DNA from: a virus
Strand: one strand, 5' to 3'
Length of the DNA: 29,271 bases
IMG/VR virus record: IMGVR_UViG_3300049893_001123
Location: 1-29,271 of that record
Part shown: in pieces, positions 22,050 to 28,865 of the stretch
How the letters are laid out: every line of letters starts with the position of its first letter
How positions within the stretch are numbered: position 1 is the first letter of the stretch
Made by a program: the position numbers and the translations under genes
The notes under the pieces: model-generated
Told to the model about the DNA's origin: nothing
Database searches by the model: none
Seen by the model: only the letters and a program-made list of their open reading frames with translations

Positions 22050-23486
22050 TTATTGCCAGTTATAGCGATCAACCATAACAGTTTCCAACATTGCTGCCGT
22101 TGGCGTGAAGTTTTGTGCTGAGAGACTCAATACGGACTTCATGATTGAAGGCGAGAAACCTGAAACAAGGATTGCTCCCGAATCATCAACCGTAACAGGT
22201 ACGTTACCGTACCTATTACCAGCTAGGTTCCAGAACACGACTTGAGGCATCGTGTAACCAGCCGCTTCATACTTCTTGCGGATCATATCAAACGCACGAG
22301 CGTTTGGATGCTCAGTACAAGCGTTGAATTGCATATCTGACAGAATCAGAACAGCAGATGGCAAGTCACTTGGCGCAACATCATTCCTCTTTGCCACGTC
22401 AAGAATCTTGGTGAATGCTGCTTCCAAGTTCGTTGACATTTCCCAGTTTGAATGATGCATTTGATCGACACGATCAGTGATGCTCTTACCTGTCAGGTGG
22501 ACAAACTCTGGGCGGCTTGAGAACGTCAAGAACAAGTCCTTGAAGCTTCCCGTGTTCTTTTCAGAACAATACAATCCCAAAGAGATTGCAATTGCCAAGA
22601 GCGATAGGCTGTTGTTACCACCAACATGAGCTGTCATTGAACCTGATACGTCAACGATTGGCAGAATCTTCGCATCGCCAATGTAGTTAGGCAGAGCCTT
22701 CCATTGTGCGTCGATCAGATCACGTTCGGTCTTGTCTCCGTAGAAACCGTGGATGCAACCCTTGATAACATCATAAGGGTAAACAGCACCAGCATTGACC
22801 TTGGCACTAACTTCACCGTTGACAAGTGAAGTGACGTACTTAGCGTACTCGGTAGTGTTGCGATTGAATGCCTTCTTGTAACGTGCAGCCGCCAATGAAG
22901 GAACGTGATTGAAGTTGATGTTATCCCAATCGCCGTTACACATTTGGGTTTCAACAACGTTAGTCAACGTGACCAACATACGACGGTAGTTCTTAGGAGT
23001 CATTTGCATGAAATCACGCAAATTGACCGCTTCGATACCCTTACGTGGCATCCACTTTGCACACAAACCATTACCGTCTTGTAATGCAGATTCGATAAGG
23101 GTGTACGCCTTGTTTACAACGTCAAGATCGTTCTTGAAGATCAAGAGGTCATCCCAACGACCGACTTCTGGAACCTTGTCCAAAAGATGCGAGAACACCA
23201 AAACAGCAGGATCATTAACTTCAAGCCATGCCATGATGTCACGGAATGATTGACGTTCACCAGCACCACCACGCACGTCCCGTGCCCACAATGCGATACG
23301 CAGTGCGAGGTCACGATCTTGCTCGTATGCAGCTTGGAACAATGGGACAACGTTTTGTCCACGCATCGAACCAATCTTGCCATAAAGATCAACGCAAACA
23401 TCTGCGGTGTTCTTGTTGGCAACCATACCATTTGTGGTAGTGGTGAAGTTTTGATCCTTTGTTGCAGCTTGTACGAATGAGTTCAT
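22050..23486 (-). CDS. TROVE/DUF2828-like protein with von Willebrand A domain (Ro60-like)
   Basis: A 478-aa protein of the Ro60-like architecture: a helical repeat N-terminal region (about 30-260) containing LWARDVRGGAGER (67-78), then a von Willebrand A domain. The metal-binding MIDAS site looks complete: DVSGS (279-283), Thr at 352 (STNLEAAF) and Asp at 384 (LSDMQF). Ro60 proteins bind misfolded or small noncoding RNAs in a ring-shaped helical domain; DUF2828 proteins are related and mostly unstudied. The ATG at 23486 follows AAAGGAAA. The gene has its own terminator and an inverted repeat upstream. RNA binding is inferred from family; no Y-like RNA gene is apparent next to it. Confidence 0.88.
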   Translation of the reverse strand: MNSFVQAATKDQNFTTTTNGMVANKNTADVCVDLYGKIGSMRGQNVVPLFQAAYEQDRDLALRIALWARDVRGGAGERQSFRDIMAWLEVNDPAVLVFSHLLDKVPEVGRWDDLLIFKNDLDVVNKAYTLIESALQDGNGLCAKWMPRKGIEAVNLRDFMQMTPKNYRRMLVTLTNVVETQMCNGDWDNINFNHVPSLAAARYKKAFNRNTTEYAKYVTSLVNGEVSAKVNAGAVYPYDVIKGCIHGFYGDKTERDLIDAQWKALPNYIGDAKILPIVDVSGSMTAHVGGNNSLSLLAIAISLGLYCSEKNTGSFKDLFLTFSSRPEFVHLTGKSITDRVDQMHHSNWEMSTNLEAAFTKILDVAKRNDVAPSDLPSAVLILSDMQFNACTEHPNARAFDMIRKKYEAAGYTMPQVVFWNLAGNRYGNVPVTVDDSGAILVSGFSPSIMKSVLSLSAQNFTPTAAMLETVMVDRYNWQ

Positions 23487-23499
23487 GTTGTTTCCTTTC

Positions 23500-23533
23500 A
23501 GGTTCAGTTGATTAAGTTTGCGGAAATGAACCT
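23500..23533 (-). promoter_or_regulatory. Inverted repeat upstream of the TROVE-like gene
   Basis: AGGTTCA (23500-23506) and TGAACCT (23527-23533) form 7-bp arms 20 bases apart in the 62-base gap between genes. The proximal arm lies a few bases upstream of the ribosome site of the TROVE-like gene. It may be an operator or an RNA stem that controls access. The large loop makes the RNA form modest in stability. No convincing sigma70 promoter is seen in the gap. Confidence 0.35.
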
Positions 23534-23548
23534 ATTATTCACGCATGA

Positions 23549-23821
23549 TTAAACTATTTTGTAAATCCTTTTTCTAGGGAGTGCAATGGCTCCTTGTTTT
23601 GTTACGTATTGTCCCATCTTGTAATCATAACGATAAACTTCAACAATTACCCTAACACTCGTCTCACGACCACGATCATCGTAGTTAATTCCAGAAAACA
23701 CGCCTTGTCTGACTTTCACTTCATGATTATATCCGTCGGATACAGCAATAACCTTATCTCCCGGATTAATCACTTGACCAAATTCATTGACAAACGGTTG
23801 AGCATTAAATTGAGGCTTCAT
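23549..23821 (-). CDS. Unknown small beta-rich phage protein
   Basis: A 90-aa protein starting MKPQFNAQPFVNEFGQVINP, with a segment GDKVIAVSDGYNHEVKVRQGVFSG that looks like a small SH3- or KOW-like barrel, and a Tyr/Arg-rich end. Not recognised further. I prefer the ATG at 23821 (AGG upstream) over the in-frame GTG at 23827. It lies between the SPFH lipoprotein and the TROVE-like gene in the same run of genes. Confidence 0.78.
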   Translation of the reverse strand: MKPQFNAQPFVNEFGQVINPGDKVIAVSDGYNHEVKVRQGVFSGINYDDRGRETSVRVIVEVYRYDYKMGQYVTKQGAIALPRKRIYKIV

Positions 23822-23830
23822 TGTCACCTA

Positions 23831-24634
23831 TTACTTGTTTACGTTTACGAAACCATTGAAATTCGATGGAAGGATAATGGTATGAACCCTTCCTTCACGA
23901 ACGGCCTTTGCTACTTCCATGTTTGCCATTGCATTCATGTAAGGAATTGCTTGAGCATTGCTGTTCAATGTTTGAATACGAATTGCTTCTTGCTTGGCAG
24001 TTTCGACTTCGATTTGCTTCGTCTTTAGATCGTTAACCGCACGAACAGCGGCATTTGCCGAAGCAACAATGTCATCAGCCGGTAGCACATTTCGCACCTG
24101 TACCTGTGAGACAATAAGCTTACCTTCAAGGTGATCTTCCTTAAGTGCTTCCATCACCAATTGCTTGATATTTTGTTCGATGTTTTGACGATTATCAGCA
24201 ACCTTCATTGCCTCATATTTGCGAACCGCTTTATATGACGCAGAATTCGTAATGTTGGTCATGTAGTTATACATCAAAAACCATTCATTATGTTCCTTGT
24301 CATACGCATGGAATGACCGACCTTGTTGTGTCCACAAATCTGAAACCGCAGCCGGATTGATTTCGTAAATCAACGTAAGATCAAAATCCTTCAACGTTGA
24401 GTTATCGACTGTTTGTGGAGTTTTGTTGTCCAAGTGAACGGCAACCGCCCGTACTTGAAAGTGAAGAACATCACCAATCAACGTTTGATTGAACGAGCCG
24501 GGTTGAAGTTCATTTGGATTCACCTGCTTGTCAAACTGAACACGCAATCCAACTTCACCTGTCTCGATTCGAGAACATGCTCCAATAACTAAAGCAATAG
24601 TTGCAATACCAACCCACTTCAAAAATTTATTCAT
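23831..24634 (-). CDS. SPFH/band-7 (prohibitin-like) lipoprotein
   Basis: A 267-aa protein. From the ATG at 24634 it reads MNKFLKWVGIATIALVIGAC, a lipoprotein signal with lipidated Cys at residue 20. The rest follows SPFH proteins: early SRIETGEVGLRVQF, a beta-rich domain to about 110, then a long helix with NRQNIEQNIKQLVMEAL, VQVRNVLPADDIVASANA and a charged coiled-coil KTKQIEVETAKQEA. SPFH proteins form large membrane rings; bacterial HflK/HflC cage the FtsH protease. Signal-peptide lipidation, instead of a transmembrane anchor, is notable. GGAGTG lies 5 bases before the start. Downstream of a two-TM protein in the same operon. A role in membrane remodelling, protease control or exclusion of other phages is inference. 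Confidence 0.88.
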   Translation of the reverse strand: MNKFLKWVGIATIALVIGACSRIETGEVGLRVQFDKQVNPNELQPGSFNQTLIGDVLHFQVRAVAVHLDNKTPQTVDNSTLKDFDLTLIYEINPAAVSDLWTQQGRSFHAYDKEHNEWFLMYNYMTNITNSASYKAVRKYEAMKVADNRQNIEQNIKQLVMEALKEDHLEGKLIVSQVQVRNVLPADDIVASANAAVRAVNDLKTKQIEVETAKQEAIRIQTLNSNAQAIPYMNAMANMEVAKAVREGRVHTIILPSNFNGFVNVNK

Positions 24635-24647
24635 AGAACACTCCATA

Positions 24648-24824
24648 TTAAAATGCGATTACAGCCATGATCAATACAACAAGGGCAATAAACCCAGCAA
24701 TGCCAGCCTTGAGTAAAGTTTTGAATATTAGCCTTTTTGTGAACCTAGAAGAATCATTCCAAGTATGAAAAGCTACAAAAAAGACCGCCGTTAAAAACAG
24801 GTAGATCAATACACCACGAACCAT
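24648..24824 (-). CDS. Small two-TM membrane protein
   Basis: A 58-aa protein from the ATG at 24824 (GGAG 6 bases upstream). Two hydrophobic segments (about 3-20, GVLIYLFLTAVFFVAF, and 40-57, AGIAGFIALVVLIMAVIAF) are joined by a basic loop (SSRFTKRLIFKTLLK). No family is recognised. Its stop is 13 bases from the SPFH start, so the two are likely made together and may act in the same membrane. Start codons further upstream in frame (ATG 24836) are possible. Confidence 0.75.
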   Translation of the reverse strand: MVRGVLIYLFLTAVFFVAFHTWNDSSRFTKRLIFKTLLKAGIAGFIALVVLIMAVIAF

Positions 24825-24835
24825 ACTAAACTCCA

Positions 24836-25063
24836 TCACGCATACTGAGGTTGATCATCAACAAGAGAAACCATACAAGAATGAATCTTATGTCCCTTAT
24901 TGTTCGCATTAGCAATCATTGCTGACCATTCACTTGCAGACATTTCAATAGTAAATGAAACATCCCTATTTCGTATTGCAAGGTTCACGACATCATCATA
25001 ATCGAGCATTGGATTATCATTAGCCTTTTGAATCTGCATCGAAATCTTTGCTTCCGTATTCAT
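24836..25063 (-). CDS. Unknown small protein, first gene of the SPFH operon
   Basis: A 75-aa protein, MNTEAKISMQIQKANDNPML, containing DYDDVVNLAIRNRDVSFTIEM and SEWSAMIANANNKGHKIHS. It is acidic and probably alpha/beta, without signal peptide or membrane segment. The family is not recognised. The ATG at 25063 has AGGAG 8 bases upstream; an in-frame GTG lies directly after that site and is less likely. It is the first gene after the strong promoter at 25091-25119, a typical place for a small early host-directed protein. Confidence 0.78.
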   Translation of the reverse strand: MNTEAKISMQIQKANDNPMLDYDDVVNLAIRNRDVSFTIEMSASEWSAMIANANNKGHKIHSCMVSLVDDQPQYA

Positions 25064-25090
25064 AATAAACACTCCTACACAATATCCCCT

Positions 25091-25119
25091 AGTATAGCAA
25101 ATTATTGATTATTTGTCAA
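25091..25119 (-). promoter_or_regulatory. Sigma70-type promoter of the SPFH/TROVE operon
   Basis: The minus strand has TTGACA (25119-25114), a 17-base spacer and TATACT (25096-25091). The first 13 bases, TTGACAAATAATC, are identical to those of the ligase promoter. The -35 box overlaps the stop codon of the GNAT gene. There is no terminator between the two units, so read-through from upstream may add to expression. Confidence 0.87.
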
Positions 25120-25559
25120 GGGGCTTTTAACACAATTTTCGTATCATCTTCATGGTCAAAAATGAACCCGCATTTGGTGAATGTTCTAAGACTTGCTTCA
25201 TTTCCTTTAAGAATTCTAGCATATGTATTGGGATAACGAGGCATGATCGTTTGAATCATTTCAGTAGCATATCCTTGACCTTTATGATCAGGATGAACTG
25301 CCACCCGCCAATCATCATCAACAACTCCAACAAATCCAACACGTTCAAATTTCCACCAATTCAAGATTGAGAAAACAAAAGGTCCGGGTATTGGTAGAAC
25401 TTGCCCAACATAATATTGATGGGCATGATCATTCATGAACCTAATATGTTCCTCATAAGGAAATTGCTTATTAGTGAAGAATCCATTCAAATTGTCGGGA
25501 TGAATTCTTGTTATGTAAATGAAGTCATAATCTTTTGGAGTTACTGGCTTGATTAACAT
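25116..25559 (-). CDS. GNAT-family N-acetyltransferase
   Basis: A 147-aa protein of the GNAT fold, which moves an acetyl group from acetyl-CoA to an amine. The acetyl-CoA loop is present as VHPDHKGQGYATEMI (88-102), matching the R/Q-x-x-G-x-G/A motif with HKGQGYA at 92-98, and the late strand-helix LRTFTKCGFIFDHE is typical. The start at 25559 has GGAG about 9 bases upstream and overlaps the glycosyltransferase stop by 7 bases. The open frame continues upstream without a suitable start. Substrate unknown; next to a glycosyltransferase, acetylation of a sugar amine is one option. Confidence 0.85.
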   Translation of the reverse strand: MLIKPVTPKDYDFIYITRIHPDNLNGFFTNKQFPYEEHIRFMNDHAHQYYVGQVLPIPGPFVFSILNWWKFERVGFVGVVDDDWRVAVHPDHKGQGYATEMIQTIMPRYPNTYARILKGNEASLRTFTKCGFIFDHEDDTKIVLKAP

Positions 25560-26377
25560 TGTATTGACTCCAACATGGTTTGTACTTGCTTCCAACCTTC
25601 AGGTAGATATTCGTGATTAGACTTCAAGCAATCTTGATTTGGCCTGTTAAACAAATCCTTACCAGTTGTAAGACATGTTTTAATCCATTCATCTGTCTTA
25701 AATGCTTGTTGGTTAACTTCAGTGTGCCCAATACTTTCCAGCTTGCGCTTGATATTGGCCTTTGACATGAAGTATGAAAAATGCCAACCACCGATCACCC
25801 TTTGCCATCTTGGATCACCACCAAATACCTTCCAAAATGAAAATGGTTGTTGATCAACCAACTTGTCTGAAATGATATAAGCTTGGCCCCATTTATCTGC
25901 CTTAATCCAATCGAAGTTGTAGTAATAAAAATCTTGCAACATGAAGATTGGATGTTGAGATGCCATTTGATACAATGCATCTACATTTTCAAACATTCGT
26001 TTGTCTGGAATTTCATCTACATCACCAACAATAACCAAATAAGGATGATCACCAACATACTGTTTGATAGCATTCTTACTCAATTCACGTTGAGCAAGTT
26101 CTCTCCACCAATCATCAGGATTATTGTTTGAACTGTAGGTGTACCAATCTGGTCTAGGAGGCAATCTATCTTGCTTAACAAACACAATCTTATCCATGTA
26201 TTTGTATAGATGTGGTATAGCAGCATCTATGAAGAACCTATCCTTCCAAGCACCGGAGAATGTTTCACCAGCTTCAACAATGACAAATAGATCAACTACA
26301 TCATACAGATATTCAAGACGATATTGTAGCAACTCGTCTCCATTGTAAGGAAACGCATCAATAATCTTTGGAGTCAT
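25553..26377 (-). CDS. Glycosyltransferase family 17-like
   Basis: A 274-aa protein from the ATG at 26377, MTPKIIDAFPYNGDELLQYR. The N-terminal phrase with VVDLFVIVEAGETFSG and the DxD-type metal site GDVDEIPD (118-125) match GT17 (beta-1,4-N-acetylglucosaminyltransferase-like) proteins, as does GGWHFSYF near the end. Such enzymes in phages may modify host surface sugars, virion proteins or DNA bases; which applies here is unknown. GAGG lies 6 bases upstream. It overlaps the GNAT gene downstream and nearly touches the DUF1937 gene upstream, so the three are a compact unit. Confidence 0.85.
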   Translation of the reverse strand: MTPKIIDAFPYNGDELLQYRLEYLYDVVDLFVIVEAGETFSGAWKDRFFIDAAIPHLYKYMDKIVFVKQDRLPPRPDWYTYSSNNNPDDWWRELAQRELSKNAIKQYVGDHPYLVIVGDVDEIPDKRMFENVDALYQMASQHPIFMLQDFYYYNFDWIKADKWGQAYIISDKLVDQQPFSFWKVFGGDPRWQRVIGGWHFSYFMSKANIKRKLESIGHTEVNQQAFKTDEWIKTCLTTGKDLFNRPNQDCLKSNHEYLPEGWKQVQTMLESIQC

Positions 26378-26378
26378 A

Positions 26379-26735
26379 TTAAACCTCGTCTTGAACAGTG
26401 TCAGGAGATAGATATGTGATCTTGATACCCATTTCTTTTGCAATCACAAGTTCAGCCTGAACACCCTTTGACTTCTCCCAACCCGGAAGGGTCAACACAC
26501 AAAGTTCATTTGAACATGAAAGATATGCACGATCATGTCCTTCCCAAAACTCCCATGTAGTAGGAAGATCAGTCACCGCAGAAATAGGATGTGAGTGAGT
26601 GATAGGAGAGAACGGAATCTTCTTATTGATCGTTAACCACGCAGCAGCTTTATTCGCCATGTGAAAACGATACTCTCGTACTTTAGGGTCTTTATGTGTG
26701 TAAGGGCAAGCAAGATAAACCAATGGTCTATTCAT
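26379..26735 (-). CDS. DUF1937-like protein (nucleoside deoxyribosyltransferase-like fold)
   Basis: A 118-aa protein: MNRPLVYLACPYTHKDPKVR (start of the first strand and nucleotide-site loop), HMANKAAAWL, FSPITHSHP, and PGWEKSKGVQAELVIAKEMG (84-103). These are the hallmarks of DUF1937 and the wider nucleoside 2-deoxyribosyltransferase group, which break or exchange N-glycosidic bonds. The start at 26735 has GGAG 5 bases upstream; upstream codons in frame lack a good site. It directly follows RegA in the transcript. Activity on nucleosides or NAD-type compounds is inferred from the fold. Confidence 0.85.
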   Translation of the reverse strand: MNRPLVYLACPYTHKDPKVREYRFHMANKAAAWLTINKKIPFSPITHSHPISAVTDLPTTWEFWEGHDRAYLSCSNELCVLTLPGWEKSKGVQAELVIAKEMGIKITYLSPDTVQDEV

Positions 26736-26753
26736 AACAACTCCAATCAATTA

Positions 26754-27152
26754 TCAGTGACGCACTCCAATGATGTACTTTGGAACCAATTCCCAATTGA
26801 ACTTATCCTTATGAGCAACGATCTTAATCGAAGTCATAGGTGCATATTCAAGTAGAATCTCTGGATTTGTGATCTTCAACAAATCCCATTCCTGTAACAA
26901 CTTTGCAATTGTGTTTCTGCGAGCAACATCATCATCAGTAAGAGTTGATTTCTTTCCATCTAGTGCAAACAATTCCTTGAAATGCACAATGTAATAGCGG
27001 CCCTTCTTATGAAGGATGTGACAAGATTGATATAGCTTTTTATCCTTGTAAGACGGGATACCAATCCTAGTTAGGGTTTCTTTGATTTTCAAGAAGCAAT
27101 CAGGGTTGTCCAATGATACTTCAACCAAGTTAGAGATTACATCATCATTCAT
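26754..27152 (-). CDS. regA: RegA translational repressor
   Basis: RegA binds the start region of many early phage mRNAs and represses their translation, including its own. This 132-aa protein closely follows T4 RegA: FLKIKETLTRIGI (20-32), LYQSCHILHKKGRYYIVHFK (40-59), DDVARRNTIAKLLQEW and the C-terminal WELVPKYIIG. The length is about that of T4 RegA. The ATG at 27152 overlaps the gp62 stop as ATGA, with AGGTGGA upstream. The order gp44, gp62, RegA is as in T4, but the polymerase gene has moved away and accessory genes follow instead. Confidence 0.95.
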   Translation of the reverse strand: MNDDVISNLVEVSLDNPDCFLKIKETLTRIGIPSYKDKKLYQSCHILHKKGRYYIVHFKELFALDGKKSTLTDDDVARRNTIAKLLQEWDLLKITNPEILLEYAPMTSIKIVAHKDKFNWELVPKYIIGVRH

Positions 27153-27529
27153 GATCTTCCACCTTTTCTTGTTATACTACGAATTTCACTAAGTTGTTGT
27201 TGAGAGAGCAACGAAAGCATCCTTTCGGCCTCTCTAGTATTTATATCGTAGTATTTTTGCAACATCTCTACATCTTGATGTAATTCATCCTTTTTGATCC
27301 ACTTGTCGAATCTATTGCCCTTTGGCAACCCAAAATAATAGAAATGAAACTGTTGCTTGTTTGGCATGAGTGGATACTTGTTCAACTCAGCCGCAAACAG
27401 AATCGTTCCTACATTGAAGCTATAAGCACGGTTAATGACAAATGAATTGTATGCGGATTCAACTTCCTCAGTCCATTCAATTAACTGTTGTTTCTTATCG
27501 ATACAATTCTTGAACTCAAAAGGCGTCAT
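27149..27529 (-). CDS. Clamp loader small subunit (T4 gp62-like)
   Basis: A 126-aa protein, shorter than T4 gp62 (187 aa). It is assigned by position between gp44 and RegA and by its own pattern: VNRAYSFNVGTILFAAELNKYP, then FHFYYFGLPKGNRFDKWIKK, the RF-x-KW-x-KK motif seen in short gp62 proteins of related phages. gp62 forms the clamp loader with gp44 and loads the sliding clamp. The start at 27529 overlaps the upstream gene by 14 bases without a strong ribosome site. T4 gp62 translation is coupled to gp44; here coupling would be to the intervening unknown gene. Confidence 0.85.
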   Translation of the reverse strand: MTPFEFKNCIDKKQQLIEWTEEVESAYNSFVINRAYSFNVGTILFAAELNKYPLMPNKQQFHFYYFGLPKGNRFDKWIKKDELHQDVEMLQKYYDINTREAERMLSLLSQQQLSEIRSITRKGGRS

Positions 27530-27902
27530 GATTTATATCACATGAAACATACAGAAGATGGAAGTTTTGAACTTCACCATCTGTTACAGAGCCAGTACCA
27601 ACACTACTAAATTTAAGCATACCTTCATCAAGGGATTCAATCAATTTATCTAACATGCGACCGCTAGGAGTGTCGAGTAAACTAATATCACCAACTAACT
27701 CGTTGTTCATTTCATTAATCCTTAAATTAGTACACTTAAACGCTACTTCCTCAAGATTTAATTGAACTGAAAGAGACTTACCAACAGTACCAAAAACCCC
27801 CTTTTCATTTGCCTTATCAATTACACGTTTGACATCATCAATATCATACCTGTAATAACCATTACTAAGTCTACACAGAGAGACATTCTCAAATTTCTTC
27901 AT
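27516..27902 (-). CDS. Unknown phage protein between gp44 and gp62
   Basis: A 128-aa protein, MKKFENVSLCRLSNGYYRYD. The middle, ELVGDISLLDTPSGRMLDKLIESLDEGMLKF, followed by SSVGTGSV, recalls the segment of phage prohead-protease-like proteins in which G-x-I/V-L-x-TP-x-G is followed by a helix and an SSxG turn. The catalytic Ser/His pattern is not clear, so it may be an inactive or only distantly related fold. I prefer the ATG at 27902, which forms an ATGA overlap with the gp44 stop and has GAGG upstream, over an in-frame GTG at 27911. It separates two clamp-loader genes that are adjacent in T4. Confidence 0.78.
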   Translation of the reverse strand: MKKFENVSLCRLSNGYYRYDIDDVKRVIDKANEKGVFGTVGKSLSVQLNLEEVAFKCTNLRINEMNNELVGDISLLDTPSGRMLDKLIESLDEGMLKFSSVGTGSVTDGEVQNFHLLYVSCDINHDAF

Positions 27903-28846
27903 GATTTCCACCTCACACTTCTCATAATTTCAACCATAGCTGCCATCGTATTCAATTCCTTATCCTTAACAAAAGCTTCTTGGTGTTGATACTTCGCCAA
28001 GATAAGAATCAATTCTGGAATTGATGCCGGTTCCATCTGTGTTATAGATATGTCATACAACCTAGAATACAGGCTATCAGAGTCATCCGCATTTTGGGCG
28101 ACCCATTTGCGGACATCATTAAATTTGTTGGCCTTGAGCGCCTTGATCAAATCTCGGAATGATTCCACACTATCAGCAGTTAGAATACCCGGATCAAGCG
28201 TACCCGTCGCTGAATGGTGTTGTAGTTCATTCAGGATACGACGAAAGTCTGGAAAGAACTTTGAGATAACTTCAACAAGAACACGCTTGTCATACTCAAT
28301 TTTCTCTTGCTTGAGAATGATCTCTGCCCGCTTCATAAAGTCACCGGCAAGCTGCGGCTTGTCTGATGCCTTAATGCGGAATTCGATTGGAGGGAATCTT
28401 GAACGCAATGGTTCAATGATTTTGTTCTTGTAATTAGCTGTCAGAATGAACGTAGTGTTCTTACTAACATCCTCAACAAAAGCCCGTAACGCAGTTTGCG
28501 CTGGGCCTGTGAGTGAATCAGCTTCATCAAGAATGATGACCTTCTTAGCACCAAAGAATGATACTGTACTTGCAAATTGAGCAATCTTTGTCCGCAAAGT
28601 ATCAATACCATTTTCATTTGAAGCATTGATCAGCATATACTCTGCTCCAGCTTCCATGCAAAGTGCCTTGGCAATAGTAGTCTTGCCAACACCAGCAGTA
28701 CCAGTTAGAAGCATAGAAGGGACACGATCACCAGATGCAATAGCCTGAAATTTGGCCTTTAGGTCATCAGGTAAAATACAATCAGCAACCTTTTGTGGTC
28801 GATATTTTTGCGACCAAAGAAATTCCAACTTATCATGTTCAATCAT
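27899..28846 (-). CDS. Clamp loader ATPase subunit (T4 gp44-like)
   Basis: A 315-aa AAA+ ATPase that, with gp62, loads the sliding clamp. Motifs: LWSQKYRPQKVADCILP (10-26) at the N-terminus, Walker A GTAGVGKT (49-56), Walker B VIILDEAD (103-110), and the SRC-like LRSRFPP. The lid and collar domains follow to the expected length (T4 gp44 is 319 aa). GAAAG precedes the ATG at 28846. It lies 19 bases after the stop of the glycine-rich fibre gene. In T4 the clamp (gp45) gene precedes gp44; here it does not. Confidence 0.95.
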   Translation of the reverse strand: MIEHDKLEFLWSQKYRPQKVADCILPDDLKAKFQAIASGDRVPSMLLTGTAGVGKTTIAKALCMEAGAEYMLINASNENGIDTLRTKIAQFASTVSFFGAKKVIILDEADSLTGPAQTALRAFVEDVSKNTTFILTANYKNKIIEPLRSRFPPIEFRIKASDKPQLAGDFMKRAEIILKQEKIEYDKRVLVEVISKFFPDFRRILNELQHHSATGTLDPGILTADSVESFRDLIKALKANKFNDVRKWVAQNADDSDSLYSRLYDISITQMEPASIPELILILAKYQHQEAFVKDKELNTMAAMVEIMRSVRWKS

Positions 28847-28865
28847 AACAAACTTTCAATAGTTA

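Noticed and set aside
25086-25123. CCCCT and AGGGG arms flanking the SPFH-operon promoter as a terminator
   Set aside because: The arms are only 5 bases, 28 bases apart, with no T run, so this is not a credible terminator.
27238-27245. Exact TATAAATA upstream of regA
   Set aside because: It lies within gp62 coding sequence, and a chance match is as likely as a promoter. Transcript mapping would be needed.
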